NCBI GenBank assembly: GCA_018971775.1 | Contig: JAGXAB010000066.1 | Coordinates: 1-36,158, forward strand | Length of the DNA stretch: 36,158 nt | DNA from: Cyanobacteria bacterium REEB67 | GTDB taxonomy: Bacteria > Cyanobacteriota > Vampirovibrionia > Obscuribacterales > Obscuribacteraceae | Reading direction: 5' to 3' | In this document: piece after piece, positions 7,876 to 17,077 of the stretch | Numbering within the stretch: the first letter of the stretch is position 1 | How the letters are laid out: every line of letters starts with the position of its first letter | The notes under the pieces: generated by a model | What the model saw: the letters and a program-made list of their open reading frames with translations, nothing else | Databases searched by the model: none | What the model was told of the DNA's origin: nothing | Made by a program: the position numbers and the translations under genes

Positions 7876-9756
7876 TTGAAAAAGACAGCTCGTTCTAAGT
7901 CCAACAAAAAAACAAATTTGCGCATGCAGCCTGCTGACATGAGCACGTCAGGCGCTGATAATCCGTCTTTGGTATCAGCCGGGGTATCAAGTGCAGGAGC
8001 GGCGGGGGCGGGCGTCAGTGCCGGCGCCGGCGGGCAATCGCTCTTCCCTTTCAGTTCGCACTCCCTGGCTCAACTGGCGGTCGGCTCCTCAGTGGTGATC
8101 GCCACACTTCTCTCACTTCCCGATGGTATCGCTTTGATACCAGGGGCCACTTCGATCATCTCCTGGACTTTGCGCGTCATTGGCAACTGGGTGATTGGAG
8201 CGGTGCTCTGGTTTGTCGGTTTCAGTGCGCTTGTTCAGCTACTCAGACTGGTTTCGCGAGGCGTCATCGCCGGGCCTTCCGGATTGAAACTATCGCGTTT
8301 TGATCGTTTGATCGCCTGGTCGGATATTCAAGCCATCTCTTTAGAACCGAATGATTTTTTTACGCGCATTTTTTCTTTAAAAGTACCGGCCCGAAAACTG
8401 ACCATTTTTTTTCGTTTTACAGCCCGAAACAAATTGCTGGCCAACCTGTTGTTTCCAAATTTCATACCATCTTTCTTCTTCACAAAAGAAACTTTCGACG
8501 CGCTGGTGCGCGTCATTTTCGAGCGCTCGCAAATTTTGCCTATTTCGGGCGCCGGCCTGCCAGTCGACCTCGATCACGACTATGCCGTTTTCGCCTATCG
8601 ACCTGAGCAATTGCCTACCGTGCGCAATACGTTTTCCTGGCTGAAAAAGCAGAGAATTATCGTCACCCTGGTGGTGGCAATCAGTCTGATCGTTTTTCTC
8701 GGACGCAAGGCGGCTGTCAACTATTCTTACAATTCGGCTCTCAAAGCCTATCGCCAAGGACGGCTGGAAAAGGCGCGCCAGGACTATCGCCTCTCGGTAA
8801 GATTCGATCCTACATTTGCCGCCGGCTGGAATGGTCTGGCTCAGACCGAATTTCACCTCGCTGAAATACAGCTGACTGATTTTGAACGCGCACGTAAGTA
8901 TTGGGTCCGCGCCCTCTGGTGCAAGCCCGATTATGTCGAGCCGCGCTTCGGCCTGGCGCGCCTTGCCTTTTATCAGCGCAAATTTGCTGATGCCTCCGAC
9001 AATATCGAGCACGCCGCAGGTATCGATCCGCAAAACAGTCTGGCTATTCTCGAGCACGCCGAGTTTGCCGTGCGCTATGGACGACCGGCTATTGGCTTAA
9101 GAGAAGCGCGTTTGCTCGTCAGCGAAGCCCCAGATCGATCCAGGCCTTCGGGCGAGTATGCATTTATTGCCCATTGCTTGATCGCGCAAGCTAAGCTCGA
9201 TATGAAAGATATCGCCGGCGCCGCCGCCGAACTTGCCGTTTACAAGGACGATCCGGCCGATTATAGGCACGGTGAAAACGTCACTTATATGTTTATCGTC
9301 AAATCGCGCCTATTGAATGCTCAGAAAAAATTTGCCGAAGCTGAGAAGTTGGCGCTGGCTGCTGTGCGCCTGCAACCCCGCAATGAGGAAGCGCTCGTGC
9401 AGGCAGCGGCCAGTGCCGTCGCCTGCGGACACAAGGAAGCGGCGGCCAGGCATCTGAATGCGGCGCGTGCTCTCGGTGTGCGCGATCCCTGGATAGAAAT
9501 CGTCGATGCGCGCGCAAGCGTCGCCCAGGGACAGATTCAGGATGCGATTGCCAAATATGGAGAGGCGCTTGCCGTACCGGACGATAATCAGGACGCCATC
9601 GCCCTTGCCACCATATATAGTGAACTCTCCACGTTGCCCCTCAGTCCTGCCGGCGATGGCGACGCTGCTGCCGCGCTTCATGTACAGCGCTTACTTGCGG
9701 AAGCACATCGGCGGGCGCTTTCAAAAAATCCCATCGTTTTCCAGTATTTTAAGTAG
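7876..9756 (+). CDS. Membrane-anchored TPR-repeat protein
   Basis: 626 residues, starting at a TTG with AAAGG just upstream; ATG 7924 is an alternative. A basic N-terminus (KKTARSKSNKKTN) and a Gly/Ala/Ser-rich linker lead to hydrophobic segments at about 63-81 and 95-125. A roughly 130-residue domain containing WSDIQAISLEPNDFF, probably cytoplasmic and PH-like, follows; a third membrane segment lies at about 262-278 (IIVTLVVAISLIVFLG). The remainder (~285-620) consists of tetratricopeptide-like helical repeats (YNSALKAYRQGRLEKARQDY; AFYQRKFADASDNIEHAAGI). TPRs mediate protein-protein contacts. It is first of four same-strand genes ending at 13490, so an envelope-assembly role is plausible but inferred. 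Confidence 0.75.
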   Translation: MKKTARSKSNKKTNLRMQPADMSTSGADNPSLVSAGVSSAGAAGAGVSAGAGGQSLFPFSSHSLAQLAVGSSVVIATLLSLPDGIALIPGATSIISWTLRVIGNWVIGAVLWFVGFSALVQLLRLVSRGVIAGPSGLKLSRFDRLIAWSDIQAISLEPNDFFTRIFSLKVPARKLTIFFRFTARNKLLANLLFPNFIPSFFFTKETFDALVRVIFERSQILPISGAGLPVDLDHDYAVFAYRPEQLPTVRNTFSWLKKQRIIVTLVVAISLIVFLGRKAAVNYSYNSALKAYRQGRLEKARQDYRLSVRFDPTFAAGWNGLAQTEFHLAEIQLTDFERARKYWVRALWCKPDYVEPRFGLARLAFYQRKFADASDNIEHAAGIDPQNSLAILEHAEFAVRYGRPAIGLREARLLVSEAPDRSRPSGEYAFIAHCLIAQAKLDMKDIAGAAAELAVYKDDPADYRHGENVTYMFIVKSRLLNAQKKFAEAEKLALAAVRLQPRNEEALVQAAASAVACGHKEAAARHLNAARALGVRDPWIEIVDARASVAQGQIQDAIAKYGEALAVPDDNQDAIALATIYSELSTLPLSPAGDGDAAAALHVQRLLAEAHRRALSKNPIVFQYFK

Positions 9757-9778
9757 CAACAAAAAGGGAGTCAATCAG

Positions 9779-10585
9779 ATGGAAACAATCATCTCCGGAT
9801 TGCTCGGCTTTTGTCTTGCTCCAGCTGCTGCTATTGTTGGTCTTTTGTTGTTGAAAAAATTCGTCGATCTATCTGGTCTGGCTGCGCACCAGGAGTTGGT
9901 CAACGCATCGCTTTCTGTCGTCGCTACGCTCTACGCTATCTTGCTTGGATTTCTGGTGGCCGGCGCCATCACTTTCCATCAAAACGCAGAAGGCCGCGCT
10001 CTCAGTGAAGGCATCGCTCTTTGTGATATTTTCCGCTTCGCTAAAGGGCTCGACGAGCCCGAACGCAGTGTCATTCGCAATACCTGCCGGCGATATAACA
10101 AAGCCGTACTCGAAGACGAATGGACCAAGATGGAAGGCTCGCAAGCCAGTTCCGAGGCTTCCCGTGCCTATCTTGACCTCTGGGACGAAGTGCTCGCCGT
10201 GACGGGCGGCGGGCAAAAGGAGAGTGCCATACAAAGTAATCTCATGACTTCGGTGCAGGCTTTAGGCGAATGTCGTAGAGCTCGCTTTACGATGATGAAG
10301 CATAAATTGCCGCTTCTCGACTGGATAGTCGTGCTCGCTGGAGCGGCAATTCAAATCGGATTGATGTATCTGCTGGTCGGCGAGAAAAAGCTCATCCACT
10401 CGATTTTGATCGCACTGGTCACGGCCGTGCTATGCCTGAATGTGCTCTTGCTTTTCGTCTACAGCCGGCCATTCAGCGGGGCGATGAAAATTTCCGCCGA
10501 CGCCTTTCAATACAATAAAGAGATGTTTAGCCAGAGTGACGCGCCGCCGAGCTATGCCGAAATTTTCGGCGGGGCCGGTCGTTAA
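9779..10585 (+). CDS. DUF4239 (bestrophin-like domain) membrane protein
   Basis: 268 residues with an ATG start and GGGAG 8 bases upstream; the frame is open further 5' inside the preceding gene, but that part is spurious. Two membrane segments near the N-terminus (about 5-27 and 43-66, with VVATLYAILLGFLVAGAI), a ~110-residue soluble helical loop with charged residues, then two more segments (about 182-228) and RPFSG. This arrangement matches the DUF4239 family, distantly related to bestrophin anion channels; its function is not established. 22 bases separate it from the TPR gene, suggesting one transcript. Confidence 0.72.
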   Translation: METIISGLLGFCLAPAAAIVGLLLLKKFVDLSGLAAHQELVNASLSVVATLYAILLGFLVAGAITFHQNAEGRALSEGIALCDIFRFAKGLDEPERSVIRNTCRRYNKAVLEDEWTKMEGSQASSEASRAYLDLWDEVLAVTGGGQKESAIQSNLMTSVQALGECRRARFTMMKHKLPLLDWIVVLAGAAIQIGLMYLLVGEKKLIHSILIALVTAVLCLNVLLLFVYSRPFSGAMKISADAFQYNKEMFSQSDAPPSYAEIFGGAGR

Positions 10586-10658
10586 CCGTTTTGACGGCCA
10601 CGGGACGCCGGGGCGCAGAGGGAAGAATAACCCGCACTGCGTATAATTATTCCCTAAT

Positions 10659-12638
10659 ATGCTCACTGTTCGCCGTCGCCGCATTTTATGCTTGCAGATG
10701 ATGATAGTGCAGGCTCAAAACACCTTTGACGATACGATCTGGTCGAAGCTCTTTGCTTCGGCGGCGCTTTGCTATCTGGTAGCCCCCGGTGATTTAATCG
10801 CGGACTCCAATCCGCTCGGCCTGGTCGACGACGCCTTGCTCGTTCCTCTGCTCAGCGCGCTGGCCATTCTATTGTGGCCCCGGCAGGTCTTATCGTGCAT
10901 TCGCCTGATCGCGCAGGCGACCCTGACCGTGTTGGCCATGGTCGGTACGGCTTTCAACAGTGCTCCGGCCTGTGCTGCGCGTCCGTGTCTGGTCAAAGTC
11001 AGTAGCGATCTGAAAAAAGATCTCGATTATCGTCTGTCCAGGCTCGATAGCTCTAGATTGCCGATTTTGCTCGCCGATGGCGGAGCCGGGGGAGGGGCTC
11101 TGATGCCTTTCTCTTCACCTCCGGTCGGTCCGGTACCGGGTGTCGGTCTGTCCGGCTCCACTGTATCGCCCCTGGTGCCGGATCCGGGCCTTGCCCCTTA
11201 TAGCGAGCAGGGGCTGGACTCGCCTCTCCACCTCGACACGATCAGACCGCGTCCTAAAGCTCAACGCTGGTCCACTGACGCTGCCTCCGCTACCCGGCCA
11301 CTTGCTCCGGTCTCCCTGCGCGGCGGCACCGTCCCAGCGCCGTCTTCTTCTTCTTCTTCTTCTTCTTCTTCTTCTTCTGGGGCGGATGCGAATTCGCCGC
11401 TTTTGAAGTCGACCGTCAGCCAAACCGATAAATATCTGGGCATTGTCGATGCCCTTGACGAAGCACTACTGCGCAGCCCGCGTGCAGCCGCCATTCGCGC
11501 CACTCTCGGCATCGCCCGCTCCAATCTGGCCTATGCGACGGTGCAGCGTAACTCGGCTTTCTTTTTCGACCGAGGCCTGGTGGCTGAAGCGGTGCGCCGC
11601 ATCGGGCCTACCTTCACCTGGACGCCACCGTGGGAGGTGGCATTTGATTTGCTCGTCGCCAGGCGTCAGATCGATCAGGCCAAGTTCGAAATTTTGCGCG
11701 ACCTCTGGTCCTTGCGTGCTGATGTGCGTCGGGCCTATACCGATGTCGTCGTTTCGCAGGAGATTGCTCTTGCTACCGAAAATCTAGTCGAGCTGGCAGA
11801 GCGCACGGTCGTTGTCACCAATAAGCGTTTCCAGGCCGGCGCCGTACCGGAATTTGACGTACTCAAAGCGCGTCTGGCCAAGGAACAGGCTGAACTCGAT
11901 CTGAAGCCGACTCAGCAGCGCGTCGTCAAAGCCAAGCAAAGACTGAACCTGTTGCTCGGCCGGCTACCCAAGCAGGCCCTTTCCATCCCGTCGATCGAAT
12001 CGGCCGACAGTCTGGGGCCTCGCGATCCCAAACGTAATTATTTCCTGCCCGAGCTCAAAGAGATCATTCCCGATCTGGAAGTGTTCATGGAGCAGGCTCG
12101 CAAGAGTCGCTGGGATTTGACCGCCCTAGGTCAGCAGATCAAAGTAAACAAGGCCCAATTGCAAAATGCCTACAGCTCGATTGTACCTTCGCCGCAGGTG
12201 ATTATCGGCCAGTCTGTGAGCGGCAACCAGCCTTCCGGACCGAAGGTGGCGGCCAGCTTTTTTACGATCAATGCCGAGCTGCCGACGACCAATTTTCAAC
12301 AAGGTGACATCGCTAAATTCAGGGCGACGGCCAGGCAGCTCAAATGGCAGATGGAATCGCAAAAAAATCAGGTCTACACCGAAATCAGCGATGCCTACAA
12401 CGATCTGATTACCTACCGTGAGCGTATTCGTCTTTATCAGGAAAAGGTGCTTGCCGATTCGACCGAGACTGCTCGCCTTTCGCGGCGTAGTTACGAGACT
12501 GGGCGCAGCGATATCACCGCCGTCATCCAGGCGCAGCAGCTCAACTTCCAGATTCAACTGCAATATCTGGCCGATGTACAGGCTTACCAGCAGGCTTTTA
12601 TTTCACTCGAACAAGCAATAGGCAGGCCGCTGCAATAA
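10659..12638 (+). CDS. TolC-family outer membrane protein with DUF1232-like N-terminus
   Basis: 659 residues from ATG 10659. Residues ~20-75 resemble the DUF1232 (YkvA) membrane domain: ALCYLVAPGDLIADSNPLGLVDDALL. Next come a second hydrophobic stretch ending in APACAARP, which reads like a signal-peptidase site, and a low-complexity Pro/Ser/Gly linker (~130-245) containing twelve Ser. From ~255 to the end is an outer-membrane efflux (TolC/OEP) domain: long helices with NLVELAERTVVVTNKRFQAGA and TARLSRRSYETGRSDI. TolC proteins form trimeric outer-membrane channels for efflux or secretion. An in-frame TTG at 10872 would give a classical signal peptide without the DUF1232 part, but has no ribosome binding site. 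A TATAAT at 10642-10647 lies just before the ATG. No adaptor or pump gene is adjacent. Confidence 0.8.
   Translation: MLTVRRRRILCLQMMIVQAQNTFDDTIWSKLFASAALCYLVAPGDLIADSNPLGLVDDALLVPLLSALAILLWPRQVLSCIRLIAQATLTVLAMVGTAFNSAPACAARPCLVKVSSDLKKDLDYRLSRLDSSRLPILLADGGAGGGALMPFSSPPVGPVPGVGLSGSTVSPLVPDPGLAPYSEQGLDSPLHLDTIRPRPKAQRWSTDAASATRPLAPVSLRGGTVPAPSSSSSSSSSSSSGADANSPLLKSTVSQTDKYLGIVDALDEALLRSPRAAAIRATLGIARSNLAYATVQRNSAFFFDRGLVAEAVRRIGPTFTWTPPWEVAFDLLVARRQIDQAKFEILRDLWSLRADVRRAYTDVVVSQEIALATENLVELAERTVVVTNKRFQAGAVPEFDVLKARLAKEQAELDLKPTQQRVVKAKQRLNLLLGRLPKQALSIPSIESADSLGPRDPKRNYFLPELKEIIPDLEVFMEQARKSRWDLTALGQQIKVNKAQLQNAYSSIVPSPQVIIGQSVSGNQPSGPKVAASFFTINAELPTTNFQQGDIAKFRATARQLKWQMESQKNQVYTEISDAYNDLITYRERIRLYQEKVLADSTETARLSRRSYETGRSDITAVIQAQQLNFQIQLQYLADVQAYQQAFISLEQAIGRPLQ
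11343..11378 (+). repeat. (TCT)12 microsatellite inside the TolC-family gene
   Basis: Twelve perfect TCT codons encode a Ser12 tract in the linker between the N-terminal part and the efflux domain. Because the unit is three bases, copy-number changes would alter linker length without breaking the frame. Confidence 0.97.
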
Positions 12639-13490
12639 ATGATAAAAGCGCGAAAGAATGCAATCAAATCAATAGTCGCCGCGGTCGCTCTGCTTTCATT
12701 GCAGGGACCGACCTTTGCCGCCCGTCTTACGTTCGCACCGCAGACTAAGGACGCGCCGCCCGTTTTGAGCACGACCTTGCCGATCGCACGCCTGGGCCGT
12801 TTGACTATTCCCGGTGGGGTGATCAGCATTGACAGCAATGCCGTTGAAATAGCAGCTGTGCCCGAGGGGCTTTTTGATTCGCGTATGGTTCTCTCCGGTG
12901 TTGTCGTCACGGCGTCCGCCGCCGGCAACCGCGGCGTCGTGCGCGGACAAATCTATTTTTTCGGTGGGCCCTGGCTCAATTATTTGAGCTTGAAACCCAA
13001 CTTTGAGATTGTCGAAAGAGCCGATGGCACGCTCGTCAGCGGGCAGATTGTCGAAGGCAGTGAAAAAGACCTGACCGTGCGCGCTGCTGACGGCAGTTTG
13101 ACGACGGTACCTTTCACCGAGATTATCAATGTCGAGTCGCCCCGGGCGCAAAACTTTCTCGTGCCCTTTGCCGGACGCTCGGCGGCCGCGAGCGTGATCA
13201 GCATGGGCGAGGCTTCGGAGATTCGTTTTACTTCGGCGGCAGGCAAGTCATCTAAAGGTCTGCCCGGAGCGCGTGCCCTTGCTCTCAAACGTCCGATCAA
13301 CGCGCCGCTCGGCGATGAACGAGGTATAAGCAAGGGCACGGTCGGCGCTTATCTCGCCGCCAATCTCTTCTGGACTGTGGCACCGGCAATTGCTACGCCT
13401 CTGGTTTTTGGAAGATCCCTGGCCGGACCGATCAATCGCATCAAACAGGCAAATGCGCTTTCATTCCCCGGTTATACCGGACTGCCCTGA
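12639..13490 (+). CDS. Exported protein of unknown function
   Basis: 283 residues; its ATG directly follows the TAA of the TolC-family gene, so translation is probably coupled. The N-terminus is a clear Sec signal peptide (MIKARKNAIKSIVAAVALLS..., cleavage likely after GPTFAA). The mature part is beta-rich, with segments such as GTLVSGQIVEGSEKDLTVR and LTTVPFTEIINVES that look like a small SH3/LSM-like barrel. A hydrophobic stretch near 235-260 (GAYLAANLFWTVAPAIATPL) could be a second membrane contact. I do not recognise the family. The coupling suggests it works with the TolC-family channel in the periplasm. Confidence 0.7.
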   Translation: MIKARKNAIKSIVAAVALLSLQGPTFAARLTFAPQTKDAPPVLSTTLPIARLGRLTIPGGVISIDSNAVEIAAVPEGLFDSRMVLSGVVVTASAAGNRGVVRGQIYFFGGPWLNYLSLKPNFEIVERADGTLVSGQIVEGSEKDLTVRAADGSLTTVPFTEIINVESPRAQNFLVPFAGRSAAASVISMGEASEIRFTSAAGKSSKGLPGARALALKRPINAPLGDERGISKGTVGAYLAANLFWTVAPAIATPLVFGRSLAGPINRIKQANALSFPGYTGLP

Positions 13491-13499
13491 CTGCAGTTT

Positions 13500-14516
13500 T
13501 CAGAGCAGATTGTGACGAGATGCCCAATCGACTTCTTCTTTTATCGCTGTCTGCAAGGGCGTGGCGGGAGCAAAGCCGGTGGCCTGGACAAACTTGTCTA
13601 TGGAGCAGGTTGTTTCGGTGGCCAGCTTTTCGACTTGTTCGGGGGTGACGGCCACTTTGCCTGGCATAAATGCCTGGGCGGCTTTCAGTCCAAACTTGAG
13701 CATACCTTCGGGTACGGAGGCGAATTTTTTCGTGACATTCATCGACAGGGCGATATTGTCTACCAGGTCTTTCATCGATTCAGATTTGGGATTGGCGATA
13801 TTAAAGACATGATAGCCTTCAGGCAAGCGCTCGATGCAGAGTCTGATGGCGTGGGCCAGGTCGGGGGCGCAAATGAGGCTCTTGGCCGTGGTGCCACCGC
13901 CGACATGGACATATTTTTCTTCTTTGATCTGCTTGATCAAAGAGAGCATATTGCCGCGGTCACCCGCTCCAAATACCATGGAGGGGCGCAGCACGATGAT
14001 ACGCGGAATCTTACCGGCCAGAGAGCTGAGAAAATGTTCGCTTGTTGACTTTGATACCGCATATGGTGTCTTGGCCGCCAGCGGTCCGCTCTCGGCGATA
14101 TTGACGAAGGGCCCTTTGCCGTAGACGGCCGAGGTACTGAGAAAGATCAAGGTGTGCACTTTATTGGCGACGCAGGCTTCGGCCAGCTGGTGCGTCGCGC
14201 GCACATTTATTACTTCGTATTCTTGATAGGAGGCTGCTTCATTGTGGACAAGGCCGGCCGCGTGCACGACGATAGCGCAATCTTTAGTGAGGGCGCGCAT
14301 TTCCTGATCGCCTACACGGGTAAAGTCGGCCGCTTCCATTTCGACCATGGTCAGATCGATGGTTTCGCCGATACGTTTGCGAGCTTCCAGGCGGTCGCGC
14401 ACCTGCGTCCGCACCAGACATTTTTTAGTGGCCAGTAAATCTGAAATCACCGCCCGGCCAATCATGCCGCTACCGCCGGTAACGAGAACTTTTTTCAAAC
14501 CAGTTTGTTGGACCAT
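13500..14516 (-). CDS. NAD-dependent epimerase/dehydratase (extended SDR)
   Basis: 338 residues, usual for extended short-chain dehydrogenases. Rossmann motif VTGGSGMIG (12-20), Ser in LSTSAVYG (127-133) and the catalytic pair Tyr152/Lys156 in YAVSK are intact; VVHAAG and LRPSMVFGAGDRGN are also typical. Such enzymes modify nucleotide sugars, or sterol-like substrates, using NAD(P). The substrate cannot be told from sequence alone. It lies 86 bases downstream of a glycosyltransferase gene on the same strand, which favours polysaccharide or lipid-glycan synthesis. Only 9 bases separate its stop from that of the convergent exported protein. Confidence 0.88.
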   Translation of the reverse strand: MVQQTGLKKVLVTGGSGMIGRAVISDLLATKKCLVRTQVRDRLEARKRIGETIDLTMVEMEAADFTRVGDQEMRALTKDCAIVVHAAGLVHNEAASYQEYEVINVRATHQLAEACVANKVHTLIFLSTSAVYGKGPFVNIAESGPLAAKTPYAVSKSTSEHFLSSLAGKIPRIIVLRPSMVFGAGDRGNMLSLIKQIKEEKYVHVGGGTTAKSLICAPDLAHAIRLCIERLPEGYHVFNIANPKSESMKDLVDNIALSMNVTKKFASVPEGMLKFGLKAAQAFMPGKVAVTPEQVEKLATETTCSIDKFVQATGFAPATPLQTAIKEEVDWASRHNLL

Positions 14517-14602
14517 TTGCCGCTAGACGCCTTTTGAATACCTGTAAATTGTCCCCGAGTACTTAGAAAGTGATCCGGAGACTTCACTCTCTTGAAATGT
14601 CC

Positions 14603-15511
14603 TCAGCCCCCACGCGACCGCGCCACGTTTATCAATATAAATAGCAGACAGCGTGACCAGATGCCAGCATACACCAGGCAATTGGTTAGTGCCCAGTGCT
14701 TGCGGGCGAGATGCTTACGGTAAAAGACCTCCATGCCCTTATGCAGGTTTATGGTGGTTCCCACCGGTCGCTTCCGTGACGATGCGCCGTGAATATGGTA
14801 GACCACACTTTCGGGCACGTACATTACCTTCATGCCCGCTTCCTTCACTCTCCAACACCAATCGATGTCCTCGCCGAACATAAAGATGTCTTCATCGAGA
14901 AGGCCGATGCGATCGACAACCGAGCGCCGGATCATCATGCATGAGCCAGATAGAGCGTCGACTTCCAGCAGCTGGTCCGGGTCGGCGTAGGTCATATTGT
15001 ATTTCGAGAAGGTGGGATTTTTGGGGAAAAGGCGACTGAGATAGGTAATCCGGTAGAGAGAGGCGGCGAGATCCGGAAAAGCCCGGCGGCAGGCTAGTTG
15101 CAAAGTGCCGTCCGGATTCAATACTTTTGGCCCGCACGCTCCGACCGTATCGTTAGCATCGAGGAACGCGGCCAGGGTGGAGATGGCATTGCCAACCACT
15201 TTGGCATCGGGATTGAGCAGCAGTATATATTCGCCATTGCAAAGCGGGATGGCTTGATTGACTGCTTTTGAGAAGCCCTTGTTATCGCTGTTCTCAATCA
15301 GCCGCACCTGGGGATATTTTTCTTTGAGCATCGACACCGACTCGTCTTGCGAATTGTTGTCGACTACTATCGTCTCCATGGCGGCGAAGCAAGCGTCGCC
15401 GGTCATGCTATCGAGGCAGTTGGCGAGGAGTTGCGGTGTTTTCCAGTTGACTATGATCACCGAGACTTTTACCTGGCTGCCCGCGCTCTTGGCCGCTTGA
15501 GATTCAGGCAT
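14603..15511 (-). CDS. Family 2 glycosyltransferase
   Basis: 302 residues. GT-A fold: VSVIIVNWKTPQLLANCLDS, VVDNNSQDES, NKGFSKAVNQ, the metal-binding NPDA in LLLNPDAKV, and acceptor-side signatures ALSGSCMMIRRSV and FMFGEDIDWCWRVKEAGM. These are the marks of the rhamnosyltransferase-like GT2 group that transfers sugars in cell-surface glycan synthesis at the cytoplasmic face of the membrane. A hydrophobic C-terminus (~270-297) may attach it to the membrane. The ATG immediately follows the stop codon of the mutase gene, so the two are probably on one message. Confidence 0.9.
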   Translation of the reverse strand: MPESQAAKSAGSQVKVSVIIVNWKTPQLLANCLDSMTGDACFAAMETIVVDNNSQDESVSMLKEKYPQVRLIENSDNKGFSKAVNQAIPLCNGEYILLLNPDAKVVGNAISTLAAFLDANDTVGACGPKVLNPDGTLQLACRRAFPDLAASLYRITYLSRLFPKNPTFSKYNMTYADPDQLLEVDALSGSCMMIRRSVVDRIGLLDEDIFMFGEDIDWCWRVKEAGMKVMYVPESVVYHIHGASSRKRPVGTTINLHKGMEVFYRKHLARKHWALTNCLVYAGIWSRCLLFILINVARSRGG

Positions 15512-17077
15512 CTATAGAGTTACCAGGGGTCTGAACTTACCAAAAGACTTTTTCAAAGTAGCGCTGATTTCGCCGACTGTGGCATAAGCCTCGACCGCTT
15601 CGCAGATGTAAGGCATGAGATTGTCCTGGCCTGCCGCCGCCCTGAGCAGGCTGGCCAGGCACTTGTCGACCCGCTCGTTGTCTCGGCTGGCCCGCACTTC
15701 CTTTAAACGTGCCACTTGTTTTTGTTCGAGCTCGGGGTCGATGCGCTGCACTTGTATGGCTTCGCCTTCTTCTTCGTCGATAAAGCTATTGACCCCGACG
15801 ACGAGTTTGCTGCGATTTTCCACGTCTTGATGGTATTGATAGGCGGCATCCTGAATTTCTTTCTGGATGAAGCCGCTTTCCACCGCTTTGATCGCTCCGC
15901 CAAGAGAGGCGATTTTTTCCAGATATTCAAGCACGGCCGCTTCGGTGCGACTGGTCAAGTCTTCTATGTAATATGAACCGCCCAGGGGATCGGCGACGCT
16001 GGCGATGCCGGTTTCGAAGGCGAGGATTTGCTGCGTGCGCAGTGCCGTCAGCGCCGAGGCTTCGGTGGGCAGAGCGATCGCTTCATCTTTGGAATTGGTG
16101 TGCAGGGACTGGCAGCCACCCAGAGCGGCTGCCAGAGCCTCGAGGGTGGTGCGCACGATATTGTTGTCGGGCTGTTGCAGTGTCAGGCTGGAGCCTGCCG
16201 TCTGGACATGGAAGCGCAGGGTGAGCGATTTTGGATTTTGGGCCTTGAATCTGTCTTTCATGATCTTGGCCCAGAGACGGCGGGCAGCGCGAAACTTGGC
16301 GATTTCTTCGAAGAGATTCATCTGGGCGACGAAGAAGAAGCTGAGCTGTGGGGCGAAGGAGTCGACTTCCAGTCCGCAGGAAATTGCCGCTTCCACGTAT
16401 TCGATGGCATTGGCGAAAGTGAAGGCCAACTCTTGAACAGCCGTGGCACCGGCTTCGCGAATGTGATAACCGGAGATCGAAATAGTGTTCCACTTCGGCA
16501 TCTCGCGGGCGCAGAAGCCGAAGATGTCGGTAATCAGACGCATCGATCCCTTGGGCGGAAAGATGTAAGTATTGCGCGCCTCGTACTCTTTGAGGATGTC
16601 ATTTTGAATCGTCCCGGAGAGCACCTTTGCCGAAACGCCCTGTTTGACGCCGACGGCACGGTACATGGCGAGCAGGATTGCCGAAGTGGCGTTGATCGTC
16701 ATCGAGGATGAGACCTTGCCCAGGTCAATGCCCTGGAAAAGGCGCTCCATGTCATAAAGGGTATCTATAGACACGCCGGTGCGGCCGACTTCGCCAAGAG
16801 CCATCGGATCATCCGAGTCTAGGCCCATCTGTGTGGGCAGGTCAAAAGCGACCGAAAGACCGGTTTGTCCATTAGCTAATAGATATCTAAAACGTTTGTT
16901 AGTCTCTTCGGCGTCGCCAAATCCGGCGTACTGACGCATCGTCCACACCCGGGAACGGTACATATCGCCGTAGATACCGCGTGTGTAGGGATACTCGCCG
17001 GGGAGGCCGAGCTCTTTTTTGCTGTCGAATTCGGACAAGTCGCCCGGTCCAAAAAGGTATTTGTTATCCATCATCAT
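15512..17077 (-). CDS. Acyl-CoA mutase large subunit (methylmalonyl-CoA mutase type)
   Basis: 521 residues, the size of a large subunit lacking the cobalamin-binding domain. The TIM-barrel features are strong: YPYTRGIYGDMYRSRVWTMR, GLSVAFDLPTQMG, SMTINATSAILLAMY, GTIQNDILKEY, ISISGYHIREAGATA, QTAGSSLTLQQPDNN. These enzymes use adenosylcobalamin radicals to rearrange methylmalonyl-CoA to succinyl-CoA or related acyl-CoAs. They need a separate ~130-residue B12-binding subunit, not present in this window. The first positions of the substrate pocket (GDMYRSRVW) keep a Tyr as in methylmalonyl-CoA mutase, but specificity is not certain. Divergent from the cysteine-synthesis genes, with only 65 bases between the two starts. 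Confidence 0.88.
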   Translation of the reverse strand: MMMDNKYLFGPGDLSEFDSKKELGLPGEYPYTRGIYGDMYRSRVWTMRQYAGFGDAEETNKRFRYLLANGQTGLSVAFDLPTQMGLDSDDPMALGEVGRTGVSIDTLYDMERLFQGIDLGKVSSSMTINATSAILLAMYRAVGVKQGVSAKVLSGTIQNDILKEYEARNTYIFPPKGSMRLITDIFGFCAREMPKWNTISISGYHIREAGATAVQELAFTFANAIEYVEAAISCGLEVDSFAPQLSFFFVAQMNLFEEIAKFRAARRLWAKIMKDRFKAQNPKSLTLRFHVQTAGSSLTLQQPDNNIVRTTLEALAAALGGCQSLHTNSKDEAIALPTEASALTALRTQQILAFETGIASVADPLGGSYYIEDLTSRTEAAVLEYLEKIASLGGAIKAVESGFIQKEIQDAAYQYHQDVENRSKLVVGVNSFIDEEEGEAIQVQRIDPELEQKQVARLKEVRASRDNERVDKCLASLLRAAAGQDNLMPYICEAVEAYATVGEISATLKKSFGKFRPLVTL

